A stretch of DNA of 64,000 nt from Arctopsyche grandis (Eukaryota > Arthropoda > Insecta > Trichoptera > Hydropsychidae), in NCBI RefSeq assembly GCF_051622035.1, contig NC_135362.1:14015501-14079500 (forward strand), read 5' to 3'. Below are positions 11,523-23,430 of the stretch, piece after piece. Position 1 is the first letter of the stretch. The number at the start of each line of letters is the position of its first letter. The notes beneath the pieces are model-generated. The model saw only the letters and a program-made list of their open reading frames with translations, was not told the origin of the DNA and did no database searches. Position numbers and translations under genes: made by a program.

Positions 11523-13210
11523 GTAAATTGGCATGTCGTAAAATAATTGTATTGTAAAGAAATGTTGAACAAATTTTTCATCACATTGAATTAAACGACT
11601 CCTACAATTTAATATGTGTACAAAAAATCAATACACGAAAAACGGTATATTATTACGATACCGAAAATACCATACTTTTTATCGTAAGCCTAAATGAAAA
11701 AAAAATTGTGATGTATAAAACAAAAATGAGAAGTTTCCTTACTTAATGTTGTCGTACTAAGCAGTTTATTTTTTTTGTACTATTCGAGTGAATATTCAAA
11801 TATGCGACGTGTACGAAAATAGCGAAAGGGGTTTTACTATCGTACGATCGAATATTTAATAGAATTATAATAATATGTAATTACTATAATTTATTCGAAT
11901 CGGAATAGTAAAAAAAACACGTATTAACTACGACGAATGCGCAAACGTTGTAGTTTTATCGCACAATCGATTCTAGTCACATCTGCTTATTACTTACTAG
12001 CCGGATAGGTGTTTTAGTCTTGCGTATAAAATTTTTACTGAATTTCGCACTCGTGCAGTGAATAAAATGAAAGAATACGCGCGATATACATAATTGCCAG
12101 TTAATAATCATTTGCACCGTGGAATTCATGTCGGTCGGAAAAAATAAATATACATAAGATGTTGCTGCCACCGCTGTCATAAATGATGCATACATTTATG
12201 TATGTGTGTAAAGGAGGAGGATTTGAAGAGGTGGACTGAAATGAGAGGGGACTTGCGAGTAGACGGGAAAACGAGCTGAAGTTAAATAAGAAAGTAGAAG
12301 ATGTACATAGTGTGGGAGCCAAAATAAGAAAAGAAACGCAATTTCTGCAGTTGCTCCGCTTTGTGGAACAGTTCCTGTAAAGTGAAGCAAAAAGATTTTA
12401 TAAGCGAACCGTGTGATTTAATTTTGATTTTACAATTTGCAATTAACATACGCCATGACATGTTTCTATTATAAAATATAATATATTTATCATATACAAT
12501 AAATAAATATATCATTATTAAAATATAAAGATTTAAAAATTATATTGAAATTCTTTTCGAGTTTTGAACATTGCCTTATATATGTAGACATGAAAATCTT
12601 TTTTTTTATATTTATGCCAACTTTCTTGAATGAATTTTGATGTTTTTGAAATGAGTGAATAGAGATTTTTACAGAAAATCCTGTCAATTGTACGAAAAAG
12701 TTGTACGAAAAAGAATAAGTGGAGCTTCTAAAAAGGATTTTTTTTTCAAAATTTTGAAGACCCTAAGATCCAAGATGCGTGAATAACAGGACATGGAACT
12801 ATGTAAGTAGTATTTTTTTTTTTTTTGGATAAAAATGCACATGTAAAAAAATGCTGTGCCGTCGCAATCTTTGGCAAAACTATATAACGGTGATTCACAT
12901 ACAGAAATGCAGGAGAAATTTATCTAAATATTAAGATCGTACGAATTAACAATGATATGAAGACATGCCTATCACAGCTGAAGTCTCTACCTAAGCGTGC
13001 CGTTCCTTTGAGTGTATTCTTACCATAAGAGAATTTGTGGATTTGAAAATTTTAACAAAATTAGAATCCACACCCTCTTTCCTCTTCAGCAAAGCTATTT
13101 ATATTTTTTTAAAGTTAGCGCCAATTAACAGAAGCTATGTACATATACTGGATAAATATAATCTGTTTTAATCTATAAATTTAATCTAATTTATTCCAAG
13201 TATTATCTGT
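11523..13210. other. AT-rich non-coding stretch
   Basis: No gene or known element was recognised. Short minus-strand open frames (11977-12687) lack domains. Poly-T runs occur near 12600 and 12812. Confidence 0.45.
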
Positions 13211-13516
13211 AGTGCTGCTGGTCAGACTTAAATATTTCCATAACTCGATCGTTTCCTATCAGAGTTTGCCAATTTATCTGATTTCATTGTTGAAATGGTT
13301 CCTCATCGATATTGAAAAAAACCATCCTACCTACGTCACGGCTTTATGAATATAATTTCAAAATTTATAATCTTTGAATTTTGTATAAATACAAGCTTAA
13401 TAACATAGATGTCACTCAGGGGCAACCCGATAACGGCATCATGGGAAATATAAAATTTGGTCCAACGACAATGCCGCCTTTCCCTATTATAAATAAATAA
13501 AAAAATAAAATAAATT
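13211..13516 (+). repeat. 5'-truncated SINE, ATGTCACTCAGGGG tail class
   Basis: It lacks the tRNA-like head but keeps the shared core (ATCAGAGTTTGCCAATTTAT, then TTGTTGAAATGGTTCCT) and the 3' tail ATAGATGTCACTCAGGGGCA with its pairing partner CGGCATCATGGG, followed by AAATA-rich sequence. The core matches the copies at 43960-44338 and 59465-59775. The overlapping 78-codon minus frame is a shadow. Confidence 0.75.
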
Positions 13517-13679
13517 TGTATGTATCTATTATATACCAAATAATTTAAGCTGGATCGAACCCCGACGTTCACATAGTAGCGTTAAAATTTCATATACATA
13601 CTTGCGTATGTAATTTAAAAACACCGATCGTATCATTTGCGACGGGTGTACGTATTTATCTAAGCACATAGCCCGTTTC

Positions 13680-14110
13680 CCTACCCTACCTCTACAAAAA
13701 TGCGGTACCTCCATAATGTGATGCGAGGAAACCCTCTCGAAAAGGGTAGAAGGGAAAATGAAAAATGGCCGACACCCTCCGACGACGCCTCACACGCCAC
13801 CGTCCGTCGAACCCCACTACCTCTACCCTCTATCCCACCATCCTCCACGTCATCCCCTTCACCCCATACCCCCCCCCTTTCTCACCTAAGTTGGTTGGGG
13901 GTGGCGTCCGCCCACCAGTCACGCAAGCTCGTTATTTTGCATCGCCGCGGTGAAAGTGACAGGGGTGTGAGGGCTCGATGGGAGGGATGGTGGTGAGGGA
14001 GCATGGAGCTCCATGATGGAGGGATAAATATGCTAAAAAATAAAAAGGGGCAGGAGGAAGGGATAAGGGGACTCCGCGACTCGACCGGTGCCTTAGCAGT
14101 AGTGAATCTT
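13680..14110. promoter_or_regulatory. GC-richer island with strand-asymmetric purine/pyrimidine blocks
   Basis: A pyrimidine-rich block (CCCTCTATCCCACC-type, about 13800-13880) is followed by a purine-rich block (13950-14070). A perfect palindrome, CATGGAGCTCCATG, sits at 14002-14015. Two short plus-strand frames are open here but are Pro/Ser/Thr-rich, with no recognisable domain. It could be a promoter-proximal or polypurine regulatory element. Confidence 0.3.
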
Positions 14111-15059
14111 CCTTTATCTTCGCCCTTTACAAGATTATCGAAAACGAGCGAAACTTAAAAATGTATATAACAAATCTCACATATAATATAATACTACATA
14201 TTTTTATGAAAGCTTAATATTTTCATGAATCGATATTAAGAGTACGTAAAAGTTCTATAATATTTGAATAAAATAATATTTGTATATTATTTATGTACAT
14301 ACATACATGTATAGGTACATAATAAAGCTGCAAAACAAAAATGTTTGTTTTTCATATTCATAAGAAAGCGTACGTTTGTTTAAAAAAATATTATATGACT
14401 ATTTTTATTTTTATTTTTTTTAATACACAGAAACAAACAGCAATACAACGTACATATGTGTATAACATTGACACCAAAAAAACTATTCTTTTATATGAAT
14501 TTTGCACAACTAAGGTAAATTCATTTTAAATACATTATTTATGGTGCTACTTTCAAGTTATTACTGTGGGAGCTATAAAATCTACATAATAAAAGTTTAA
14601 ATACGGTCATTTGGATTTAAAAAAATAATATAGTTAAAACAACGTTGAGACTTTAGAAAATTTTGTATTACAACCGGAAGTATAAATCTTGTAAGTGCTA
14701 ATTTAGCCACCTTTCATTGTATTATACATTATATAAGCGTATCAGCGTCTAAAATTATAATTGCAGGATAGTGTAATTTATGTTTCTGAAATTGTTTGCG
14801 TGGTGAAAACATCTAATCAAAGATTAATCGCGGCCAAATTAAACGTAATCGGAGAAATTATAACAACATTGCGTGTAAGGCAAACAAGGACATAAAATTT
14901 TATCGTAGGTACAAGTACAAACGCGTGAGCATAATTTGTATTTTATTTATTACGAAAGATCGACGAAGAAAAAACAATGAAAAACAATCGGAAAAAATCT
15001 CCGAAATAAGCATTTATTTTGGATATAATAATTTAATGCAAAGTTTAAATAAAGCGAGA
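14111..15059. other. AT-rich non-coding stretch
   Basis: No gene was recognised. A single ETS-type word, ACCGGAAGT, occurs near 14673. Confidence 0.4.
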
Positions 15060-15300
15060 AGGCGACCCCCTGATAGAATGTGCGGGTCCTATTAAAAACC
15101 TATCATTACCATAAAGTTATTATTTCTTTGCGTTGGTTCCCTCCCGTACCCTCTTCATTGAGAGGGAGAAACCTTTCATCCTGGGCCCAAAAGACGTCTT
15201 CATTTAGGCCCTCCCGGCCCTGCGACCTCCCCCGCTCTTGCAAATTCTCGTTTTTTTTATCTCCCAACCCTCCTCCTCTCATAATTGAATATCTTTGAGG
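15060..15300. other. Pyrimidine-rich GC-richer segment
   Basis: CCCTCCCGGCCC-type pyrimidine blocks surround a 72-codon frame with no recognisable domain. Possibly regulatory; not called as a gene. Confidence 0.3.
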
Positions 15301-16750
15301 CGCATTTTGGGCAACTTGTATTCGACAAATGTCTCCACGAAATGAAAGAAAAACGCTTTCAGAATTTTAAATTATGAAGATGGGATGTTAAATATGAATG
15401 AGCGTTTGCGCCCACGGGGATTCGCAAAATTGGCGTATTGATATTTAAAAATATGGATAAAGTTAAAATATACAACGCAGCAAAATTGTGATCACAGTCA
15501 ATAATATATTGGCGGATATTAATTCATCCAATTAACATGCAAATTAAGTAAGAGCCAAAAATATACTAAAAAAAATATTACGATATGAAAAAACCTACAT
15601 AGATATCGATATTTGTTGTTTTTATTCGTTTTTTATTAAACCACTTGCCATAAAAAAGACACCTTACAACCAGCAAAGGATCAATTAAAATGCGTTGAAA
15701 AAATCAATTGAGCTATGAATGATGGAATTAGAATGTAAAAAGCTTTACCCCCTAAAAATGCAATAAAAAATGTGACCCCAACGTACGGTAGCTTTCAAAA
15801 AAAGCTAACACCTCATTCAAAAAAATGTAGGTACAAGTGAGAGGATCCTTTTTTTGTCGATCGATGTTCTCTCGGTCAATATGAGTTTCAAGTGCCGTTT
15901 TTGTATTTTTTTTTGTTGTTATTCCAACCCCCCCTAGAATATACCGTTGAAGGGTAAGATCAATTTGTCAATAGATCAATAGCAGTCTTTAATGCTGAAT
16001 TATTATACATAACACGTCATAAAGAATTAAGGGTACATTTATAAAACTCGAACACGTTCCCGATAATACAATTATAATTATGCAGTAGCGCAATGTGAAA
16101 GGTTGAGAATTAACGTCACTTAACGCGAAATTATGTACTTTCACTACAATGTTGCAGTAATGTTTCAATTCGCATGCACCGATCGCAATGAGACCATATA
16201 TTATTGGTCGATAATTTCAAAATTATTCTTTGACATTTCTACGAATAAAAATCTTGACATTTATTCACGCATATTGACATTAAAGGCTTAAAAATGCTCG
16301 CCAATTCCAGTTCGTATTCTTTTAAGTGGGCATAACTAGTACTAGCAGTTTAAAATTAATTATGGCATCACCATTTGTGTCCATATGTTTAATTTTTTAT
16401 GGGTTTTTATGTGTATATAAGTTATTCAGAACTACAAAGTAAGATAAATTAACTATTCGTAATGACTAGACATTTATTGGTATTGCATTGTAATTTTGAA
16501 TTACTGATGAAATGTGAATAATGTTTATATATGCTATGAGATATCACCGGTAATTGGTTAAAACACTAACGTTAAAATAAAAGAAATATTATGCACACTA
16601 ACAATTGTAGCAAAGCTTTAAAATTAAATAAAAAAATATTTATATTATATAATATTGTAATTGATTGTATGAATCGTTTTTTCATTCAGACACAGACAGT
16701 ACTCTCATCATACTAAAATATAAATACACATGTATGAAATGTAATGTTAC
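15301..16750. other. AT-rich non-coding stretch
   Basis: Nothing coding was recognised. Poly-A and poly-T runs are frequent. Confidence 0.4.
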
Positions 16751-16798
16751 TTCTTTACATTACATTTCATACACATGTATGAAATGTAATGTAAAGAA
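16751..16798. repeat. 48-bp near-perfect palindrome
   Basis: TTCTTTACATTACATTTCAT is followed, after a CACATGTG-like centre, by ATGAAATGTAATGTAAAGAA. Only the central bases break symmetry. A partial third arm (ATGTATGAAATGTAATGTTAC) lies immediately upstream at about 16731-16750, suggesting the palindrome grew from a repeated ATGTATGAAATGTAATG unit. Confidence 0.8.
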
Positions 16799-16864
16799 CT
16801 ACAACGTTCTATTATGTGTACATACATATATGTACATAAAAGGTATCATTATTTTTCTTAATTT

Positions 16865-17105
16865 TTCGGATTACACGACCACACGCGGCACATTTTTTTC
16901 AGTGCTTCCGGACTCCGGAGCTAATTTAATTATTGTGCGTATATTTGCAAAAATTTTAATGCAGATGTATGCTGGGGCACTGGAGGTCGCGAAAGCACTT
17001 AGTCCGGTACATACAACGGCACTTTTTTGCACGTGTGTGTCGTAATTACCCGCGGTATACATTAAGGACAGACCCAGCTGCCCACCGCTGACCGGTACTA
17101 ACACA
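16865..17105. other. GC-richer segment with open frames on both strands
   Basis: Frames of 126 (+) and 77 (-) codons overlap here. The plus frame begins in simple palindromic repeat sequence and neither product has a recognisable domain. Candidate regulatory element or untranslated exon. Confidence 0.25.
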
Positions 17106-17563
17106 TCGTGTACTTGTACTTCATATTATACTTGCCTTCCAGTACAGCACAATGCCTTTTATTAACGGTCAACCTTTATAATGGGAAGAAACGAACTAAT
17201 TTTCAATATTATTATTATTAGAAGCCCTCCAATCTAATCTCAGATATAAAATTTTATTAAATGTTATAATGCTAATGTTCAACATACAGGCCTATACCTT
17301 TTTCCGTTTACCAAAGCACAATGTACATTGTAAGTAGATTCACTACGTCTACGCATTAGCTATTGTTGAATGCGGCAAAAATTTGGAATAAAGTAGTCTT
17401 TTTACACGGCACAACTTCCAAGATACCCAACTTAAAGGGTACATACGTATATATGTATCATTGGCATTGTATGGGGCTTTTATGTAATAAGAAGCATCGT
17501 CGTTGAAAGTTTCGCGTCAATTAAGTGAAATTTTATATAAAGTTTAGTACCTATCATATATTA

Positions 17564-18309
<746 letters not shown>

Positions 18310-18400
18310 GTATATTACATAAACTGCCGTCAGTTATGTTTAATTTTATATGAGTAAAATAGAAAATTTACTAACGAAGTACATGTGTATGTGTACATAC

Positions 18401-18926
18401 CAGTGGCATGCCGTCATTGAACCAGAGAGACTAGGTTAGTCACCTAAAATTTAAAAATATCAACAATGCAATTACAATAAATTCAGATCGTTGTCTATAT
18501 TGATATTGTTCACTTGGATTAGTTACGTTCAGGTACCAGATCAAAAATACCTAAGGTAGTGGACTGTTATAGTATGGTCCACCGCATCGTTCACTTACAC
18601 GGCCTCGACGTCTCAATTCTGTTCACTACGTGGTACTGGCGAATTGTTATGTATAGGAGTTCTGTTGAAGACAAAACATTTTTTAATTTACTCGTTTCTT
18701 CAAGCATTTATGGAATTTTTACAAATAGTACAAGTACAAATTTGGCAAGGGACTTGGCTTGCGAAACGATTCCCTCAGAACAAATCATTGCAAAGCGCAC
18801 AGAAACTGAAAAATTATGCTCATCACTTCAAGAATGATTATTATAATTCAAAAATTAAAAAAAAAATTATGTATATATATTTTTGTCCATACCTAACCCT
18901 TTTTTAAAAGTCACGGCGCGCCACTG
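18401..18926. mobile_element. hAT-like element, CAGTGGCGTGCC family, 526 bp
   Basis: The left end CAGTGGCATGCCGT and right end ACGGCGCGCCACTG are inverted repeats. Flanks GTACATAC (18393-18400) and GTACATAT (18927-18934) form an 8-bp duplication with one mismatch. The interior carries a 92-codon plus frame (18559-18837) in which I could not recognise a transposase domain. The left 230 bp is homologous, in inverted orientation, to the fragment at 61492-61721, and the termini resemble the foldback element at 21167-21338. Confidence 0.82.
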
Positions 18927-19379
18927 GTACATATATATGTTAGCTATTTAGTTTTTCTTGCTACTACTGCAATTTCACCTTCTTTCTAAAGACGTGTAGT
19001 ATTCAGATATTAAATTGTACCTAATTAATATTATGAAATATATACGACGATGTTTTTCAACTACTTACAAATTCAAAGTGTTATTTGAGAAAATATTTAT
19101 TTATATTTTCAAAATAGCATAAAATATGACTAGAAGTAAAAATTATTAAAACAGCCGTTTTTCCAAATTGAAATGAATATAATATCATCGCTCAAAATTG
19201 TTTAAATAATACTTAAGTATCTACATACATGTGTGTATACTGTACAATATAATATACATACGATGAAGTAAATATTGAAGGGCAAATTATGTATAATATA
19301 CATATAAAGAAACACGCAAAGAAGGTGGTACAATGTATTCTCGGCATAACAAGGATATACCTATATAGTGGTTAAAAGT
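18927..19379. other. AT-rich non-coding stretch
   Basis: No supported feature. The 60-codon minus frame near 19287-19469 is a shadow of the adjacent RTE fragment. Confidence 0.4.
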
Positions 19380-19548
19380 GTATGACAAGGGTAGTTGATA
19401 TAGTTGAGAGAATGAAGAGATTGAAATAACAAGAAGAATGGGTGGAAGAAGTGCTCGAATGGTAACCAAGAGAATGTAAAACTGTGAAATGAAGACCTTT
19501 TACAGTTTGTGGAAGATGGATGGATTAAATTAGAAAAATATGTAGAAT
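19380..19548 (+). pseudogene. RTE-type reverse transcriptase C-terminal remnant, 5' part of split copy
   Basis: Plus-strand translation yields GGRSARMVTKRM, then after a shift GRWMD-IRKICRM, corresponding to the RTE C-terminal blocks seen at 6356-6575 on the other strand. The match stops at about 19548, where a minus-strand LINE begins, and resumes at about 20189. Stops and frameshifts make it inactive. Confidence 0.7.
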
Positions 19549-19550
19549 GA

Positions 19551-20188
19551 TATTTTATTTATTTCATTTATTTATTTATTTTATTTTAAAAGGAAAACCA
19601 ACAATCTTAAATCAAAACAGAACAAATAATAAAATACATTACAAAATACCAATTATAGGTTTCCGCTGGTAGTAATAAACTAAAGGTAAACATACATACA
19701 TAAAACTTAGTCATACATAAAATTTGGAAAGTAACATAAGAAAAAACAGAGAAATTAAATAATTAAATGTGAGTAATAAATTTCACAGTCAGTAAGAGTA
19801 TTCAAAAAATTACGTAACTATTGCTCGTCTTGCTTGCTCATGCGTATTATCAAAAATATCAAGGTTATGGTCACTCTAATCGAATAAAGGTTTTATTTGT
19901 TCGCCACAGAAAAGAGTTTTGTCTATAATAATTAGTGCCGCACGCCGAATTGAAATTGGGGCATAGTATGTATGTACGCGACGATCTGCTCGGAATTTGA
20001 ATAGATAGTTTAGATGGAGTAACGGACAATCGATTAAGCCAGATAATATTTTCATAAGATATCTGCTATTTCTCTTCTATGCTCGAGTGGAAGAATGTGA
20101 TGATTTTTACATAAATCTAAGTAATTATTGGAATGATATATATCTTTAGTGCGATAACAAAGGTAATATGGATGTAATATGGATGAGA
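19551..20188 (-). mobile_element. CR1/Jockey-type LINE 3' fragment inserted in an RTE copy
   Basis: The element starts, in plus-strand coordinates, with a reverse-complemented (AAATA)n-type tail at 19551-19600. On the minus strand, conceptual translation of about 20160-19870 across one frameshift gives KNHHILPLEHRREIADIL, then L-GLIDCPLLHLNYLFKFRA, matching the C-terminal region of CR1/Jockey-group reverse transcriptase proteins (RR--DL--L-K---N-IDCP-L). It is 5' truncated. Because it interrupts the RTE fragment, it is the younger of the two. Confidence 0.75.
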
Positions 20189-20278
20189 TAATCAAAATAG
20201 ACACGAATGGAAGCATAATGAATAGGCCCGCATTCAGCAGTGGGTGGTGAATGATTGTAGATGATGATATATATGTAT
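20189..20278 (+). pseudogene. RTE-type reverse transcriptase C-terminal remnant, 3' part of split copy
   Basis: Sequence equivalent to W-MR-xQNRHEWKH, AFIQQW-like and VNDCR resumes immediately after the LINE and ends with the GATGATGATATATA simple tail typical of the family. With 19380-19548 it forms one ancestral fragment split by the insertion. Confidence 0.7.
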
Positions 20279-20619
20279 AGAAAAAGATTTGTTAGAATAA
20301 ATTTATTAAGATCTATGTTTATGTATTATACATATAATGCGCATTTATCTATAATATATATGTAAATGCTTTGAGCATATTCAATTAGATGAGATTTTAA
20401 TTTTTTTACGCATTCAAAGTACTTTTATTTTCAAAAACAGAAATTTATGAAGGTAACGAACAAAATTATTAACATTTTAATAATAAATGAAAACTAACAA
20501 CAAAATTTTTAACAAAGTGAAGAAAGTGGGTTGGTCATCTACATTTTTTAACTTAAATCAAAAATCAACGCTGATTTCGTACTGACATTTATGAAAGAAT
20601 TCAAGTATGTATACTCTTA

Positions 20620-21065
20620 ACATTCCCAACCGATAAAAATGCGCCGAGAACCGGTCGGCTGCAATTGTAATGAAAGTCGAAAAAGGGGTTAAAAGTGGCT
20701 GCGTGTGAACTTGACCGAGTTTCGCGGGTCCAATGTGCTACTGGGGCTCAACATCAAGCATCCCATTTCCTCTCCGTAACGAGATGATGATATATACTCT
20801 TATGGCCGAACGTACGGTAGTAGTAATGGAGTGTGAGCTGGTTTTTGCTCGGGGACGGAGCGCACTTGTACCCAGTTGGCGGCAGATGTAAATGCCGGAC
20901 GCGAGAACAGGACCGAACTGGTTTTCGGAGTCGACCTTGCCCCTTATATCTCGTAAACCACTAACAGGAGAGTGTATGTATGTACTCCAGCTTTCATGGG
21001 AAGTTGTGACCGATCGTAAGTGAAAGCATCCGTGGGTTACAGTCACGGTCAATATCGAAGGACAC
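20620..21065. promoter_or_regulatory. GC-richer island
   Basis: CpG-containing stretch between AT-rich flanks, with words such as CGGTCGGCTGCAATTG and GGGGACGGAGCGCAC. A 104-codon minus frame is open but has no recognisable domain or convincing initiation or splice context. Candidate enhancer or non-coding exon. Confidence 0.3.
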
Positions 21066-21166
21066 CAACTCGATCACACGTTACAGAAAACATATTCGAA
21101 AGCAAAGTTTCTCATGATTGAGGATTGTGATTATTTTGAAATGAGCTAATTTCGAACTATTTGATC

Positions 21167-21338
21167 CAGTGGCGTGCCGTGAAAATCTCCCTGTTTGTGT
21201 CGCACAGCTTTAATTACGCGTGTGCAAAAGGATACAAGGGGACTAGGTGATGTCATACCGAGTCCCCTCGTATCCTGCTCGCACACACATAAGTAAGGCT
21301 GTGCGACAAAACAGGGAGATTTTCAACGCACGCCACTA
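21167..21338. mobile_element. Foldback hAT-type MITE, 172 bp
   Basis: The two arms are near-complete inverted copies: CAGTGGCGTGCCGTGAAAAT at the left, ATTTTCAACGCACGCCACTA at the right. Matching inner blocks are AATCTCCCTGTTT, GTCGCACAGC, GGATACAAGGGGACT and their reverse complements. Only a short unpaired loop around ATGTCATACC remains. Termini match the elements at 18401-18926 and 61492-61721. The flanks (ATTTGATC and ATTTAACA) are a poor 8-bp duplication. Confidence 0.85.
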
Positions 21339-22554
21339 ATTTAACACTTATTTTATATATAATATTTGTCTCAGCATTATATAAGCATATTACATATGCC
21401 GGTGAGAGCGAAACTAGGCCCTGGAAAAATAATAAATACCAAACCCTTTTTTGGTGGTAGGAGAGAGGGGCTTATGTTAGCATTTCGAAAACCAATATAA
21501 AAAATATTTAGTAATTATAGCAGGAAAAACATTTTTACTATGATTTTATCAGAAATTTGTTTCCTCCTTGCTCTCTCGTCAATTCTGCATATACGTCAAA
21601 AGTTGTAGAAGGCGCAAACATTAAAGAAAATATCTTTGCAAAATACGAGAAAGTTTTTTGACAAAAGTTTTTAATTCATAATTTAAGTCTGTTATACAAT
21701 ATTAGAATACATTTACGATCTTAAATTAAACACTCCCTCAACTAAATCAACATATTTTATCAACAAATCCAAGTCCAGTCCTCTTGCGACAGGTGATGAA
21801 ACCATCAAATTGGTACATGCCACAGGAGAAGAGAACCAACTGCGGCATCTAATATAGTGTATCTAATACATATAATGTAGTGTTCTAAAAGTACAAAGGT
21901 TACATGTATGTAGCTCTAAATAGCTAATTTTTTCATTGTAAGTTTCTTTGGCTTTTATTTTCAACTTGTCTTTTGCCTCTTGACATTTTAATGGGTGGTT
22001 TTGGAAATAAATTGATACGTGATTTTAAATTAAAGTTAAAACTAACAATATTAAATTAAAACCTTATTTTAAAGTTAACAAAACTATCTGATAGAATATG
22101 AAAACAGAAACAAAACTGTATATTTTCGATTGGTAACAAGTGACCACAAATCGGTGACCGGTATGATTATTTATTGGTCATCTATTTAGTGTCAAATGAA
22201 AATATTGACCAAATAAATACTGGACTCCTTTATTCAGCCACATTCGAACATTGGGTGCAATTTGAAATATAAAAAAATCAAAAGAGTGAAGATTTATGTC
22301 TTATCTTGTATTCGTATCTGTAATTGTATAATATCTGAGATATGTACGTTTTTATTACTAGAATCATTACGAATGATGGAGAAAGATGGCTCGATACGAC
22401 TACATACATATGTTCTTGATTGTTCTCAATTACTTGTATGTATGTGCATATGTACATAAGTGCGGAAAATTCAGAAGTCATGGCCATTGAGTTTGACGAC
22501 CGCTGTTCTGTAATAAACTAATAAATTCAAGTGGATTTCAAACTTTTTAATTCA
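21339..22554. other. AT-rich non-coding stretch
   Basis: No gene was recognised. A direct repeat of TTAAATTAAA-type words lies at 22020-22070 and GTGACCACAAATCGGTGACC near 22140. Confidence 0.4.
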
Positions 22555-22795
22555 ACTTTTGTGTACGGCGGTCGTCCATCCCCCCGAGGCGTAATATCCT
22601 GGGAAGGGTTTTGTGTCAACCCCACAATATCCGCACGACGAGCGAAAAGGGGTTGTTAAATTGCAAACGGGTACAAAAACCTGAAACAATGTGCACCCCG
22701 GGCTAAAAGGATGCATCTTTAAATATGCACAAGGATCGTATTAAAATTTCAGTGTTTATACCCGGTGCAATTTACGGGTTTTCGCCAAAGTATCT
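22555..22795. promoter_or_regulatory. GC-richer segment
   Basis: About 240 bp with raised CpG, including GGCGGTCGTCCATCC and GTGCACCCCGGGC. No open frame of interest. Candidate conserved non-coding element. Confidence 0.22.
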
Positions 22796-22968
22796 ACATA
22801 AATAAATACAATACACACACGGTAACATGTTTTTGTGTGTACATTTTATAAAATCAATATCATATGTAGCTTCAATAAGTTCAACTTATTCAAAACATCT
22901 ATTGTTGGAATACATAAATATTGATATTCAATAAACATATTGTAAATAAATATTGTCAATAAAAAATA

Positions 22969-23430
22969 ACCAGCAGTGTGGACTAGTGGTTTGCATATAT
23001 GTTTTCGAACATTGTGGTCACGGGTTCGAGTCCCACTGGTTACTGCTGGCAAGACCTTTGTTTATGATTCCAGGTCGATCGTTTCCAATCAGAGTCTGCC
23101 AATTTATCTGATTTTCATTGAAACGGTTCCAAAAAAATTGGCAACCTACATATGTATATCCATTTCTCGTTATTTTCGAATTTTCAGCATCTCGAATTTC
23201 GCTGATTTGTATAAAAATGCTGCAAATTTGTCCATGAAAATGCTGCAAATTTGTCGCAACTTATTGAGTTTTTCAGCATCTCAAAATTTGACGATTTATA
23301 TTTAAAAAATGCCCCGAAAATTTATCCATAGATTTTCTTTTAAATAAATTTATCTCTATGTTGTTCTGTCAAAATTGTATATCGATGATTGTAATTGGCA
23401 AGGAAGGCGCATTGGGGTTTACCTTTTAGG
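22969..23430 (+). repeat. Full-length tRNA-derived SINE, CCAGGAAGG hairpin class
   Basis: The head carries a degenerate A box (GGACTAGTGG, about 22979) and a perfect B box, GGTTCGAGTCC (23023-23033), so it could be a pol III promoter. Complementary CCAGCAG and CTGCTGG bound the 80-nt tRNA-like part. Next come the family core (ATCAGAGTCTGCCAATTTAT, GAAACGGTTCC), an AT-rich body with a duplicated AATGCTGCAAATTTGTC unit, and the 3' sequence GGCAAGGAAGGCGCATTGGG. It aligns throughout with the minus-strand copy at 33200-33555. It is too decorated to be a functional tRNA gene. Confidence 0.82.

Noticed and set aside
18559..18837. 92-codon plus frame inside a hAT-like element as a host gene
   Set aside because: It lies between terminal inverted repeats and a target duplication; if it codes for anything it is element-derived, and no domain is recognisable.
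20738..21052. 104-codon minus frame as a gene
   Set aside because: Located in a GC-richer island with no recognisable domain; the opposite strand also has few stops.
22979..23050. tRNA gene with perfect B box
   Set aside because: The cloverleaf is poor and the sequence continues into a repeated SINE core and tail found at several other positions, so it is a SINE head.
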